Positions 9,766-21,860 of a stretch of DNA of 64,000 nucleotides are shown here, in pieces. Position 1 is the stretch's first letter. Each line of letters opens with the position of its first letter. Origin of the DNA: Cotesia glomerata (lineage: Eukaryota; Arthropoda; Insecta; Hymenoptera; Braconidae). The notes beneath the pieces were generated by a model, which was not told where the DNA came from, ran no database searches, and saw nothing but the letters and a program-made list of their open reading frames with translations. Location of the stretch: contig NC_058167.1 in assembly GCF_020080835.1 (NCBI RefSeq), forward strand, positions 186,001 to 250,000. The letters run 5' to 3'. Position numbers and translations under genes: made by a program.

Positions 9766-11647
9766 TAATTAATTATTGGGTTAATTTTATGGATAGAGTA
9801 TTTAATATGGTCCTACGCAATTCGATGTAACCAATTAAAATGCAAAAAAAAAATCTAGCTATAATTTTACGGTTATAACACCAGCTCTGAAATAAATCGA
9901 ATCGCTGGCTTTAATTGATGATCATTAATTAAAATTAATAACAACACAAAAAAAATAAATCTCCGCTTGCTTTAATTAATAATGATTAATTAAATAAGTA
10001 AACTCAATAATCGATGCGCCAAAATTCAATTAAGAATAGCCAAATTAAATTTCAAGATTTAAATAATCTATTCGCCGAATTTAATTAAACCTTAAATAAT
10101 AAAATTCAATCGTCGAATTTACTCAATAATTAAATTAAATACTTAAGTAAAAGAAAATTAAATATTCACTCAGTTCTCTGTCACTGAGTTTCATACAGTT
10201 CCAATTCTATTCTAAGTCCCAAACGCTCCGCTGAGAGTGGGCAACTTACGTCCGATTGCCTGTCTCGGACGCGGCAGCCGTTTCTCGGGTTCCCTCTCCG
10301 TAGGCGAACCTCTTACTCAACGTCGGTAAATCGCACGAACCCGAAGCTCGATCAATGGGGAATCGAACTCATCGATTACCCCGGGAGTACAAAATCAACC
10401 AGCGTAATTCTTATAACGAACAATAATAATTATACAACCGTAAACACACACAAAAAAAAATATTGGCGGTACCTAAATACCTCGTGGGATTATCTCTGCT
10501 GACTGACTCAACTTAGCCTTGACGTTTTTACACTATGACTCGACTAGTGTCGAGTACAATTAGTAATAAATAAATTAATTATTTAATGAACCCAATTCAA
10601 CTGTTTAATTAACAAACTCGATTCCCACGAGCTACTTCAATTGAGACAAAGCCACTCACCCTGGTCACAGCGTCGACCTGAAGTTATTCCTGGGTTGTTT
10701 CTGCCACCAAGTGGCTCTCGGCTTCCACGTCGAACTCTTGGATAATAGATTCCTCGGCGAGGATACTTGCTGATTCTTCGGAACACGGACACGTCGACTA
10801 ACAATCACACCAAAACACGCGTCGTACTTTATGACGCTTTCGTCGAGTAACTAATTAGCAACAGCTAATTATCGTCGCACTGCCTTTATTTTTCGGCAAC
10901 CCAAAATCAGCACACTACGTCGTGGCTAATTAAAATATACGTAGATTTCAAACGCAAGAATAAATCAGGATTTTTCCCAAAAATAACCAAAAAAAAACTA
11001 AGTATCGTAAAAAAAAACGTGTCCGCACACGGCAAGTCGAAAATGTCGAAGAAGGAAAAAACAGCACATCTCGCATTCTTCGTCTCTCCCTTCTCTCCTG
11101 GGTCCGTCGTTAGCTGTGAACCCCAAAGATGGCGCCGTAAGTCCAATTTTCCAATATCGACGTTTTGAATGATGTATTGGCTGGAGCATTGGCGCGATCG
11201 ACAGCTAGCTTTACACCTTCACGTATGCGTCGATTGCTCACTTCGAGTTCCGATCAGTCCGTCGTTTCGCTCGCTTTCGAGACAGTCATCCTCCCGTCGT
11301 TGATGATCTTGCAGGTTACTCACGTCGATGATCTTCGTTGTTTCTCTTCGCGGGTTCGTGGCCGACGTCGTTAGTACCGCCACAGTTATTAAGTACTTAA
11401 ATCTAACTTAAAGCTACTTACTTACTAAATTAAATTACGTATTATCGCATTAAATTTTGGTTTCGCGCGCAATCGAGCTTCGTTCGAGTTTCTACACGCG
11501 AGGGCGACTCGGTCGCGGCTAATCCAACCAATGGGCATAAAATAAAATAAAAAAACTCAATTAAAATTTCCTTTAAAATTGAATTCAAAAAGGTAAAATT
11601 AGAGAAACAACGCCTTAACCGGTGGCGCTAAAAGCGGCCTGTTACAA
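9766..11647 (-). mobile_element. Probable solo LTR or LTR-retrotransposon remnant
   Basis: A 1.9-kb non-coding block interrupts the word repeat that flanks it on both sides (9646-9765, 11648-11685). Read on the minus strand from 11647 it begins TGTAACAGGCCGCTTTTAGC, a typical LTR start, and its base composition changes to GC-rich inside. I could not fix the other end or a target duplication, and no coding region is present, so a solo LTR is an inference. Open frames at 10907-11374 have no recognisable domain. Confidence 0.35.
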
Positions 11648-11939
11648 ATCATGTATGATTATATATGATTATACAGGGTGTCTCAGAAGTCGTGAGCCAC
11701 CGGACAGGGTGTGGTAGAAAATTGGATTCTGAATAGAAAAGTCCTTTACCATTTTTCGATCAGACCCATAGAAAAATCACCATGAATTTATGAAAATAGA
11801 CCAATGAGGAGCGCGGTATAGCGGCAGAACGGTAGGCGCGAGAGCGAGCGAGTGGAAGCGCGACGGGCAATGAGTGCGCGCTCGCTTGCACATGTGTGAT
11901 ATCATTGCTCAGTTATAGCGGGATGCCCGCATACAATAA
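11648..11939. repeat. Word-repeat remainder and unclassified repeat end
   Basis: 11648-11685 continues the TGATTATATATGATTATAC word repeat. It is followed by ACAGGGTGTCTCAGAAGTCG, a form often seen at the ends of insect interspersed repeats, and then a GC-rich stretch with GAGCGAGCGAGTGGAAGCGC. No gene is seen. Confidence 0.35.
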
Positions 11940-12837
11940 TAATGATCAATGATACTTCTGTAAATAAAAAAAAAAAATTAATATTAGAAAAACCATCCCA
12001 TAGACAGCCCCATAAAACAAAAAATGTGCGATTTTTTGATAATTAAAACTCGAATTTTCGGTGTCACCGAAAAATAAAAAAAAAAAGCCGATAGTCATAT
12101 TCAATGATACCCCTGTAATTAAAAAAAAAATAAAAGTTATAAAAGTACCCCATACACTCTAAGATACAGCCCCATAAAGCCAAAAATTTGCGATTATTTA
12201 ATGATGAAATTCAAATGATCAGTGTGCACTTGAAGTTAAAAAAAAAAGCAATAAAAATAATCAGTGACACTACTGTTGACCAAAAAAATTTTTAAAAATA
12301 AAAAACTACCTCATAGACTGGGAGATACAGCCCCATAAAGCCAAAAATTTGCGATTATTTAATGATGAAATTCAAATGATCAGTGTGCACTTGAAGTTAA
12401 AAAAAAAAGCAATAAAAATAATCAGTGACACTACTGTTGACCAAAAAAATTTTTAAAAATAAAAAACTACCCCATAGACTGGGAGATACAGCCCCGTAAA
12501 GCCGAAAATTCGCGATTATTTAATGATGAAATTCAAATGATCATTGTGCACTTGGAATAAAAAAAATCAGTGACACTACTGTTGACCAAAAAAATTTTTA
12601 AAAATAAAAAACTACCCCATAGACAGAGAGATACAGTCCAATAAAGCCAAAAATTGTGCGATATTTCAATAATTAAAATAGAAATTTTCAACGACTACTC
12701 AAAATTTCAAATAAAAAACCAGGGTTAATAGTTAACTATACTCATAACAATCGAAAAAAAATTAAATATTACAAAAACCACCCCATAGACACTAAGAAAT
12801 AGCCTTATAAAGCCGAGTATTTCGGGATTATTTATAA
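11940..12837. repeat. ~155-bp tandem repeat array
   Basis: About 5-6 units. Each contains ACAGCCCCATAAAGCCAAAA, TTTGCGATTATTTAATGATG, ATCAGTGTGCACTTGAAGTT and CAGTGACACTACTGTTGACC; anchors lie near 12010, 12170, 12330, 12490, 12640 and 12785. The block CAGCCCCATAAAG is shared with the 174-bp foldback satellite, suggesting a distant common origin. The array runs into the assembly gap. Confidence 0.8.
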
Positions 12838-12937
12838 NNNNNNNNNNNNNNNNNNNNNNNNNNNNNNNNNNNNNNNNNNNNNNNNNNNNNNNNNNNNNNN
12901 NNNNNNNNNNNNNNNNNNNNNNNNNNNNNNNNNNNNN
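12838..12937. other. Assembly gap (100 N)
   Basis: Run of exactly 100 N between two satellite arrays. The missing sequence probably includes the left arm of foldback copy 2. Confidence 0.99.
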
Positions 12938-15900
12938 CCCATACTAGCCCCTAATAGGGCGTTTTTTGACTTATTTCACCAAAATTTGACATTGAGAAAT
13001 TCAATCCTCGGTGTCCACTCGAGATTAAGAAAGGAAACTCATGGATATCATAAAATAGACTCTACAAAAAATTTCCAGACACATAGTCGATCGATCAACC
13101 CCATGGACACGGAGTAACAGCATAATAAAGAGCGTCTTTGGCTTCATTGACAAAAATTTGACATTTTAAAATTCATTTTTCGGTGTCTACTGGAAATTAA
13201 GGAAAAAAAACTTCTCAAAATTGTAGATAAGACTCTATAAAAGATTCCTAGGTCCATAATCATCGATCGATCAACCCCACTGCCATCGAGTAACAGCCTT
13301 ATAAAATCTTGTTTTTGACTTATTTGACAAAAATTTGACATCTAATAATTCATTTCTTGGGGTCCACCGGAGATTAATGAAAAGAACTATGAAAAATTGC
13401 AGAGGAGACTCTATAAAAGATTTTCAGACCCATAATCGATCGATCCACACCATAGATACCGAGTAACAGCCCCATAAAGGCGTTTTTTAACTTATTTGAC
13501 AAAAATTTGACATTTAAAAATTCAATCTTTGGTGTCCACGCGAAATTAAGAAAGAACACTCATGCAAATCATAGAGTTGACTCTACAGAATATTTTCAGA
13601 CCCATAATCAATCGATCAACCCCATGGACACCGAGTAACAGCCCTATAAAAGGCGTTTTTTGACTTATTTGTCATAAATTTAACATTTGAAAATTCATTT
13701 CTTGGGGATCGAGGAAGATTGAAGAAAGGAACTTCGAAAAATAGTTGAGGAGACTCTATAAAATATTTCCGGACCCATAATCGATCGATCTACCCCATGG
13801 ACACCGAGTAACAACCCCGTAAAGCGCGTTTTTTTACTTATTTGTCAGAAATTTTACGATAATAATAAATCTCCCGTATAGTCTACTCTATGATTTCCAT
13901 AAGTATCCTTTTTTAATCTCGAGTGGACACCAAAGATTGAATTTTCAAATGTCATATTTTTGTCAAATAAGTCAAAAAATGCATTTTATGGGGCTGTTAC
14001 TCGATGTCCATGGGGTTGATCGATCGTTTATGGGCCTGGAAATCTTCTGAAGAGACAACTCTACGATTTCCATGAGTTTCTTTTCTTAATCTCGAGTGGA
14101 CACCGAGGATTTAATTTTTAATATCAAATTTGTGACAAATAAGTCAAAAGACGCTTTTTATGAGTCTGTTACTCGGTATCCATAGGGTTGATCGATCGAT
14201 TATGGGCCTGGAAATTTTCTGTAGAGTTCACTCTACGATTTCCATAAGTTTGAGTTCTTAATGTCCAGTGGACACCGAGGATTGAATTTTTAAATGTCAA
14301 ATTTGTGACAAATAAGTCAAATAACGCCCTTTATGGGGATGTTACTCGGTGTCCATGGAGTTGATCGATCGATTATGGGCCTGGAAATCTTCTGTAGAGT
14401 CCACTCTACGATTTCCATAAGTTTAAGTTCTTAATCTCGAGTAGATACCGTGGATTGAATTTTTGAATGTCAAATTTTGGTGAAATAAGTCAATAACCGC
14501 ATTTCATGGGGCTGTTACTCGGTGTCTATGGGGTTGATCGATCGATTATGGGTCTAGAAATCTTTGGTAGACTCTATGACTTCCTGGAATTTCCTTTCTT
14601 AATCTCGAGTGGACACCAAGGATTGAATTTTCAAATGTCAAATTTGTGACAAATATGTCAAAAAACGCCTCTTATGGGGCTGTTACTCGGTGCCCATGGG
14701 ATGGATCGATCGATTATGGGTCTGGAAATCTTTTATAGAGTCTTATCTATAATATAGGAAGTTTTTTTTCTTAATTTCCAGTGGACACCTAGAAATGAAT
14801 TTTAAAATGTCAAATTTTTGTTAATCAAGACAAAAAACGCCCTTTATGGGGATGTTACTCAGTGTCCATGGGGTTGATCGATCGGTTGTGGGTCTAAAAA
14901 TCTCTGGTGGACTTTACTTTATGATTACTAGTGGTTTCTTTTCTTAATCTCGAGTAAATACCGAGGATTAAATTTTTAAATGTCAAATTTGTGACAATTA
15001 AGTCAAAAAACGCCTTTTATGGGGCTGTAACTCGGTGTCCATGGGGTTAATCAATTGATTATGGGCCTGAAAATTTTTTGTAGGGTCCACTCTATGATTT
15101 TCATGAGTTTTCTTTCTTAATCTCTACTGGACACCGAAGATTGAATTTTTAAATGTCAAATTTTTGTGAATGAAGTCAAAATTAGCATTTTATGGGGCTG
15201 CTACTCGGTGTCCATGGGGTTAATCGATCGATGATGGGTCTAGAAATCTTTAGTAGGTTTTGCTTTATAATTTCTAGGAGTTTCTTTTCTTAATCTCGAG
15301 TGGACACCGAGGATTGAATTTTTTAATGTCAAATTTGTAACAAATATGTCAAAAAAAGCCCTTTATGGGGCATTCACTCGGTGTCTATGGGGAGCATCGA
15401 TCGATTATGGGTCTGAAAATCTTCTATAGAGTCTCGTCTACAATTTTTAGAAGTTCCTTTCTTTAATCTCCTGTGGACACCGCGAAATGAATTTTTAAAT
15501 GTCAAATTTTTGTCAAATAAGTTAAAAAACGCACTTTATGGGGCTGTAACTCGGTGTCAATGAGGTTGATCAATTGATTGTGGACTTGAAAATCTTCTGT
15601 AGGGTCCATATTACGATTTCCATGAGTGTCCTTTCTTAATCTCGAGTCGAGACCAAAGATTGAATTTTTAAATGTCAAATTTGTGACAAACAAGTCAAAT
15701 AACGCCCTTTATGGGGCTGTTACTCGGTGTCCATGGGGTTGATCGAGCTATTATGGGCCTGGAAATTTTTTGTAGAGTCCACTCTACGATTTCCATGAGT
15801 TTAAGTTCTTAATCTCGAGTGGACACCGAGGATTGAATTTTTAAATGTCAAATTTGTGACAAATAAGTCAAAAAACGCCTCTTATGGGGCTGTTACTCTG

Positions 15901-17553
15901 TGTCTATGGGGTGGATCGATCGATTATGGGTCTGAAAACCTTTTATAGAGTCTTATCTACAATTTTAATAAGTGTGTTTTCGTAATTTCTAGTCGACACT
16001 GAAATATAAATTTTTAAAGTCAAATTTTCGTCAAATAAGTCAAAAAACGCCCTTTATGGGGCTGTTTTAATCTTCAGTGGTTACCGAGAATTGAATTTTT
16101 TTTGTCTCTATATTTTTTTCTGCCTGTCGTCCGTCACTAGAGTCCGTGGGTTGTGTGCGCGCGACAGAGAGGTTCGACCGCTACTTGTTGTTTTTTGCGA
16201 TATCTCCGAAAATAATCATTTCATCAAAAAAGTGATAGGGGCATTTTTTATTGGTTTCTTAATTTTAAAACTTTTTAACTTCCCGCTAAAAATCTCAGAT
16301 TTTCAAAAATCGGGAAGTTATTGTTTTCACCCCGTTTTGCAAAAATCGAGTTTTCATCAGATCTCGACGTTTGAAGGTCACAGGAAGCTTCCCTGACTAT
16401 CCCCGCGAGGTTGTCACTATGTCTGTATGTATGTGTGTGTATGTGTGTGTGTAAGTATGTGAATCACTTATAACTTTTGAACGGTTGAACCGATTTCATC
16501 GCGGTTGGTGCCATTCGAAAGGGCTTCGCCAAACTTAGATTTCCTGAGAATTTGAACCGATTCGGACCGATAGATTTTGAGAAATTTTGAAAAATCTCAA
16601 AAAAAATTAGAAAAAAATCATTTTTGAAAGTGGTTTTTTTGGAATATCTTTTAAACGGCTCGATCGATCAATTTCAAAAACTAATCAGCTTTTAACGTCA
16701 AAAAACCACGCCGATCGGCACTAATCCGGTCAAAATCGGTTGATTCGTTCGAGAGATAGCGTGAACGAAATAAAACCGAAAAAAACCGAAAAAACTGTTT
16801 TTTTCACATAACTTCGTCATTTCTTCTCGGATCGTTTTTGATGATATAGAATAATTTCAGAGGTTAGAAAACCGCGTCGATTGCCGTCAAAAACGTGGAA
16901 ATCGGTTGATTAGTTCGAGAGATATCCTCGACGAAATATTTGGAAATAAGGATTTTTTCAACATAACTTCGACATTTTTTGGAATAACTTTCAAACAGCT
17001 CTACCGATCGATTCCAAAAACTAATCAGCTCTTAACATCATAAAACCACGTCGATTGCCACCAAGCTGGTCAAAATCGGTTGATTCGTTCGAGAGATATC
17101 GTGAACGAAAAGAAAACCGAAAAAGTGTTTTTTCAGAGTTACTCCGAAATTTCTAGTTTGACCAATTGAAACTTAGAAATTATTTATAAGGATTAAAAAA
17201 CTACGTAGAATGCCGCCAACCGCGTAAAAATCGGTTTCTTCATTCAAAAGTTATTGCGGTATGAACATTCAAAAATAGTGTTCCATGAAACTTCTATCAG
17301 ACTTTTGGAGCTCAAAGAGCTCAAAAGCATAGAAAAGGTATCTTTTTGAGCTCGGAGAGCTTAAAACAACACACAGATTGTACTTTTGAGCTCGAAGAGC
17401 TCAAAAAAGCGGCCAGGTATTAACGGAATTAGCGGGAAGTTGCAGGGATGGCCTTTAGGGTCAACCGTTTTCCTAATTTTTTTTTTAAATAAACTTCCCC
17501 GTCAAATCAGACTTAAAAGCGCATACGGGCTTCCCTCTTAAGCCGAGGGACTA
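12938..17553. mobile_element. Foldback-type element, copy 2, left end lost in gap
   Basis: The same satellite as copy 1: forward units at 12938-13870 (anchors near 13085, 13262, 13437, 13608, 13781), inverted units at 13871-16055 (about 12 anchors, 14019-15917), then the unique right arm from 16056 to CCGAGGGACTA at 17553. The right arm is interrupted by a 1.2-kb repeat (16275-17475). It also lacks about 135 bp that copy 1 has between two CAG trinucleotides (after GTCAAATCAG). Forward and inverted unit counts differ from copy 1 (13 and 7 there, at least 5 and about 12 here). Confidence 0.75.
16275..17475 (+). mobile_element. AACTTCCCGC element, longest copy, inserted in foldback arm
   Basis: Begins TTAACTTCCCGCTAA and closes with TTAGCGGGAAGTT (17429-17441), a 13-bp terminal inverted repeat. 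This is followed by GCAGGGATGGCCTTTAGGGT and CAACCGTTTT. Inside are a TG microsatellite (about 16415-16460), CATTCGAAAGGGCTTCGCC, and three to four degenerate tandem units (about 16640-17270). The units contain AAAATCGGTTGATTCGTTCG and GAGAGATA. Near the right end are GAGCTCGAAGAGCTC-type palindromes (17310-17405). There is no coding region. The class is unknown; the structure fits a non-autonomous DNA element. The foldback arm resumes on both sides, so this is a true insertion. Confidence 0.65.
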
Positions 17554-18115
17554 TTTGTGATACGAAACAATATTATGAATTTTTAATTTTAATTTAAAAG
17601 TTTTAAATCATTACAGCTACAGAAATTTCATGATAAGAAATGATTTGGCATGATTAAAAATTCTTAATCCTAACGGAATCATTTTGAATCATTTCATAGA
17701 CAAAAATTTCAAAAGTTTTTTATGATTAAAAACGATTCGACATGATTAAAAATTTTTAATCATAACTAAATCATTTTCAATCATTATAGAAGTCAGAAAT
17801 CCAACGATTATTCTATGATTAGAAATGATTCCATATGATGAAAAATTTTTAATCCTAACTGAATTATTTTAAATCATAAGAAGTGACAAAAATTCACGGA
17901 GTATTTTATGATTAGAAATGATTCGACATGATTGAAAAATTTTAATCATTATTTATCATTTTATATTCTGTCAATTTCTCAGCATTTGAAATGATTTATA
18001 ATGATTAATTGTGAAATTTCTAAAATTATTTACATGATTTGGTATGATTAAAAATGATTAAAAAATTAATCATTTCCAATCATTTCAAATCATTTTGTTT
18101 AATCAGGGAACTTAT
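17554..18115. repeat. ~85-bp ATGATT/AATCATT word repeat, about 6 units
   Basis: Recurring ATGATTAGAAATGATTCGAC, AAAAATTTTTAATCATAACT and AATCATTTTCAATCATT blocks about 85 bp apart. The unit is itself nearly palindromic, since ATGATT and AATCAT alternate. It has no coding capacity and ends near AATCAGGGAAC (about 18110). Confidence 0.65.
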
Positions 18116-19375
18116 CTGCTTTTTTATCAATAATCCACATATTTATCAATTCAATATAAGGTGTAATCAGTGTAAATAAATTTATAGTGCATATTAATAA
18201 TAATATTTCTGCGTTTTTATTGAGATATCCAGACCAAAACCTGATCCTTAGTTTTCCCGCAATTACATCATTTTACAATTACAAACTACTATACTCATTA
18301 GAATCGTTCTGGATTGTTACGGCCCCGTGTAACTCGTGTGGATTTTTTCTGTTATTATTATTATCTCTTCACAAGGGGAATATGTTATAAGATTTGTGCA
18401 ATCCCTTTCTCACACTTGCTTATCTCTACTCTCCGTACCTCAGGCTGTGTCGTGTTCTTTTAAAACAATCTGACATCAATTTGATATAATTTTTTCTACG
18501 ATAACTAATCATACGCCGGTAAAGTAACCAGCCCCAGCAGTATAGACATCAACAACTATTCAATATATAGAGCATTAGTAGTAGTAGTCGTGAGACACCG
18601 GTAGCATTAGTATTAGTAAAGATGCTGCACGTGCAAGATCCCACTCGAACTACTGGAATAATTTATTGCCCCTTCAAAAGATACGCTAACCTAAGTAGAT
18701 CCACGAAATAAGTCCTGGAAGCAAAATCAAATGTTGGTTAACTCTAGAGAATCTATTCATCCGACGTATACTTAAACACATGGCGATATATCTGCTATTT
18801 AGACCAATCCAGATAAAACTTCATAACTACTAAACTTAACCTTCTCCCCTTTCTCCCGTTCTGGTAAAAAGATCAAAATTTCAGGAATCACAGCTGCGCA
18901 TTAAATTAAGTAATAATTTTATGCGAATACTACTTAGTTATCGAGACCGACGACGCGTATAAAAACCCCATCTCAGACAATGAGAGCAACAGTAACAATT
19001 TGTACACCGGGTGAGTACGTTCGGCCGTACCATGGTAAAAATTAGAAATCCAGGAGGGCTAGCTCAAACAGGGGCGTGGTCAAAATTATTAATCCGGGAG
19101 GACTCGCTCGGAGATCAGTAAAAGCTTTAGTATCAATACAATTTTTCTAAACGTCCTATTTAAATTTCAGGTTTCTATTATTCAGTTATTTTGCTCAATA
19201 AAATCACTTACGCTTGTTCAGATATTAGAAATATTTAAATTGCGGTTTCATTTATTTTGTTCAGTAAGATTATCTAAATCTAGAACTTCCTTCGATTATT
19301 TCATATTAATTATCCAGAAAGGGTATTCCAAATAAAGTCAAAAATTCGAGAACGTAGTAAAAATTATTGATTCGG
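18116..19375. other. Non-coding region with a TATA-like site
   Basis: No gene is recognised. CGTATAAAAACCCC at about 18955-18970 resembles a core promoter, with ACCGGGTGAGTACGTTCGG about 50 bp downstream. It is followed by two imperfect copies of ATCC(A/G)GGAGG(G/A)CT(A/C)GCTC (about 19045-19115). The reverse motif AGCCTCCCGGACTTAAT appears beyond the gap near 19575. This could be a retroelement LTR or leader; I cannot show that. Confidence 0.3.
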
Positions 19376-19475
19376 NNNNNNNNNNNNNNNNNNNNNNNNN
19401 NNNNNNNNNNNNNNNNNNNNNNNNNNNNNNNNNNNNNNNNNNNNNNNNNNNNNNNNNNNNNNNNNNNNNNNNNNN
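19376..19475. other. Assembly gap (100 N)
   Basis: Run of exactly 100 N. Confidence 0.99.
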
Positions 19476-19627
19476 ATAAAAACTTTGAAAGAGAGAGAAA
19501 GAAATAAATAATTATTTAATTTATGCCTCTCGGGCTTGTCATATAATAATGCATCTCGTGCTTAATTAATGATTAAAGCCTCCCGGACTTAATCAATATT
19601 GACAAAATAAAAATTACCTCCAGAACT

Positions 19628-19828
19628 TTAGATAAGATCTATAAACTCTTCATTTACTCCCTTTGATGAAAATAAGTCTCGAAGCGATGAAATACTCGCA
19701 AGGATATCATCCACTCTTTCTTCGACCTTCTTCAATCTTTTCGAATATCTTTCTTCACTAGATCTTTCACGACTCCTCGAACGTTTATTCTTATGCCCCA
19801 TAATAACCCAAAATTGAAATAAACTCAA
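19628..19828 (-). CDS. Short RS-rich coiled-coil ORF, possibly a gag N-terminus
   Basis: 66 codons. From the internal Met (MGHKNKRSRSRERSSEERY) the protein is basic and Arg/Ser-rich, then forms a predicted heptad stretch (KKVEERVDDILASISSLRDL). This organisation resembles the N-terminus of some insect LTR-retrotransposon gag proteins, but no conserved gag core follows. AG|GTAATT lies just past the stop (about 19615-19620). It may be a small exon or gag relic; function is not established. Confidence 0.3.
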   Translation of the reverse strand: MSLFQFWVIMGHKNKRSRSRERSSEERYSKRLKKVEERVDDILASISSLRDLFSSKGVNEEFIDLI

Positions 19829-20422
19829 TAAATTAAGTAAAATTACACAATTATGCTCAAACGTGTGGTTTGTTTAACACAAAAGAAATGAATGAGGAAA
19901 CAACAATGGAACAGCGTCGCGATAGTCAGATCAGGTGATAAAAAAAAAAAAAAAAAAAAAAAAGCTCTAAATGTGTGGTAAGTAACATAAAAGTAGTGGG
20001 ACTACCTACGTAATCTCGAAGTGCGAGACACGTAGGATAATCTTTACTAACTTCTAATAAGTATCAATAACTTCTTATAATCTTTAATAATAGTTTGTAT
20101 GTATTATAATAAATGAACAGTATAAAAGTATCTTAGTCGCAACTACGTAGTAGCATATAAAACCACCAAGAGAGTAATATGTGAGCGAGCCACAGCAAGC
20201 GAGCGGGAGAGTGTGTCGTATGCGCAGTCAATCGACGCGTAGACCGACGCCAACTCATCCAAAATAATAATGACTTAGTTGTCGCTTTAAGCGGCAAATA
20301 CAAATATAAAAATAATAAATTAAATAATAATTATGGAATGGACTTGAAAATCATGTACTCTTTACAATGCTTCATCACATATGATTATGAATGATCATAC
20401 AAGCCCTTGCATGGCAAATATA
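19829..20422. other. Non-coding stretch with A run and word repeat start
   Basis: An A tract at about 19940-19962, then AT-rich DNA with no gene. From about 20340 to 20436 it holds CATATGATTATGAATGATCA and CATGCATGATCATT words. These are the left half of a word repeat that resumes at 22923 beyond the 2.5-kb inserted element. Confidence 0.4.
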
Positions 20423-20844
20423 CATGCATGATCATTAGGGTGCTTCATTTTTAGGCGATATTTTTTTTTTCTTTGAGCTACCTAAAAATCTGATACTTTA
20501 TAAAAAATAAAAAATTATGCCACCCGATAAAATGCTTTAAGTGCAATAGCGGCTTAGCTCATTTAAAAATTCAATTTCCTATTTAAATAACACAGAAAAA
20601 ATTTTTTTATCGGTTTCAACTTGATTTTTTGACATGAAAAAAATTTTTTTGGGAAAAACGCGTGTATAGCTTTTGTAGAACATAAAATTTGCTACAAAAA
20701 GTTCCTCTGCGTAAATCCCCCCCGACCAACAGCTTTTGAGTTATACAGCTGCGAAAATGAATGTTTATTATATTTCACATCAAATTATTTCTAAATCAAG
20801 ATTTATTATTTTTACATCAAATAATCTATATCTATATATATATA

Positions 20845-21010
20845 CAGTCAACGCTCTCTGTATTTGACTCGCCCGTACAGGACCATTCTCTGTACTTGAC
20901 TCGTCCTTGTCCATAAGAGCTGTGTAAAATCGTCAAATACAGAGAAAGAATGTAGTCAAATACAGAGAGCGGTCAAATACAGAGAGGTCCAACACAGAGA
21001 GCGTCAACTG
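20845..21010. mobile_element. pogo/Tigger-like MITE, 166 bp
   Basis: Starts CAGTCAACGCTCTCTGT and ends ACAGAGAGCGTCAACTG, inverted ends with two mismatches, flanked on each side by TA. CAGT termini with a TA duplication are characteristic of pogo-group Tc1/mariner elements. Inside, TATTTGAC/GTCAAATACAGAGA words are repeated in both orientations. It is nested in the 20437-22922 element. Confidence 0.75.
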
Positions 21011-21199
21011 TATAATGAAAATGGTCTTTGTTTAAGGCTCAATCACGCTCAAACCACTGATTATATCGACATGAAACTACGACCATTCGAAGCGAAATTT
21101 TTCCTAGATGGTTTATGACTATTTATTTTTCGAATTCCAACGTTCCTTCATTTTTTTATTGCTGTTTTACTTTAATGAACTAAGAATCTTACTCATCAC

Positions 21200-21860
21200 A
21201 AAATCTCAGGAACCATAGGACTTAGAAACGTGAAACTTGGTATAGAAATATTACTTTTGCTATGTAAAGGTAAGCTAAGAACGTATTTAAAGAAAGTCTT
21301 CCCTCAAAAGGGATTGCAGGGGTGTTAAAAATCAAAAATTCCCGTTTTTAAACTATAGGTCCTATAAACTCCAAATTTAGTAGGAATTTTCTGTAAGAGA
21401 TGTAGAAATAGTCTATGAACGAATTTTGCGATAGCTTAACCCACGGGGGATTGTGGGTGTGAGTATTAACAATGAAAATTTGTAATTTTTAAGCTATAGC
21501 TCCTACAGACTCCAAATTTAGCTAGAGTCTTCTATGTGTGATGCAGAAATGACCTAAGAGCGGATTTTGCAATAACCCCCGCCAATAAGGATTGCGGGGA
21601 TGGGTATTAAAATGTTAAATTTCCATTTCCAAACTGTAACCTCTACAGACTCGAAATTTGGTAGGAATCTTTTATTTATAATGTGGAAATCATCTCGAAT
21701 AGGATCTTACGAAATTCCTCCCCCACATAGTAGTGCGGGGTTGTTAATTATTAAAAGATTTATATTCTTCAAATACAGTTCCTACAGATATGAAATTTGA
21801 AAGAATCTCAAGAGAACTAGGAAATTACAGAGATGGCCTCTAAGGTCAACCGTTTTAAAT
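21200..21860 (+). repeat. ~130-bp degenerate tandem array
   Basis: About five units. Each carries CCTACAGACTCCAAATTTAG (or close), GTAGGAATCTT, a TTTTGCGATA/TTTACGAAAT stretch and a GGGGGATTGCGGGGG-like block. The array ends AAATTACAGAGATGGCCTCT then AAGGTCAACCGTTTT, almost the same terminal block as the right end of the AACTTCCCGC element at 17440-17470. Confidence 0.65.

Noticed and set aside
10907..11374. Short ORFs in the putative solo LTR
   Set aside because: Overlapping frames on both strands without domain; consistent with a GC-richer non-coding block.
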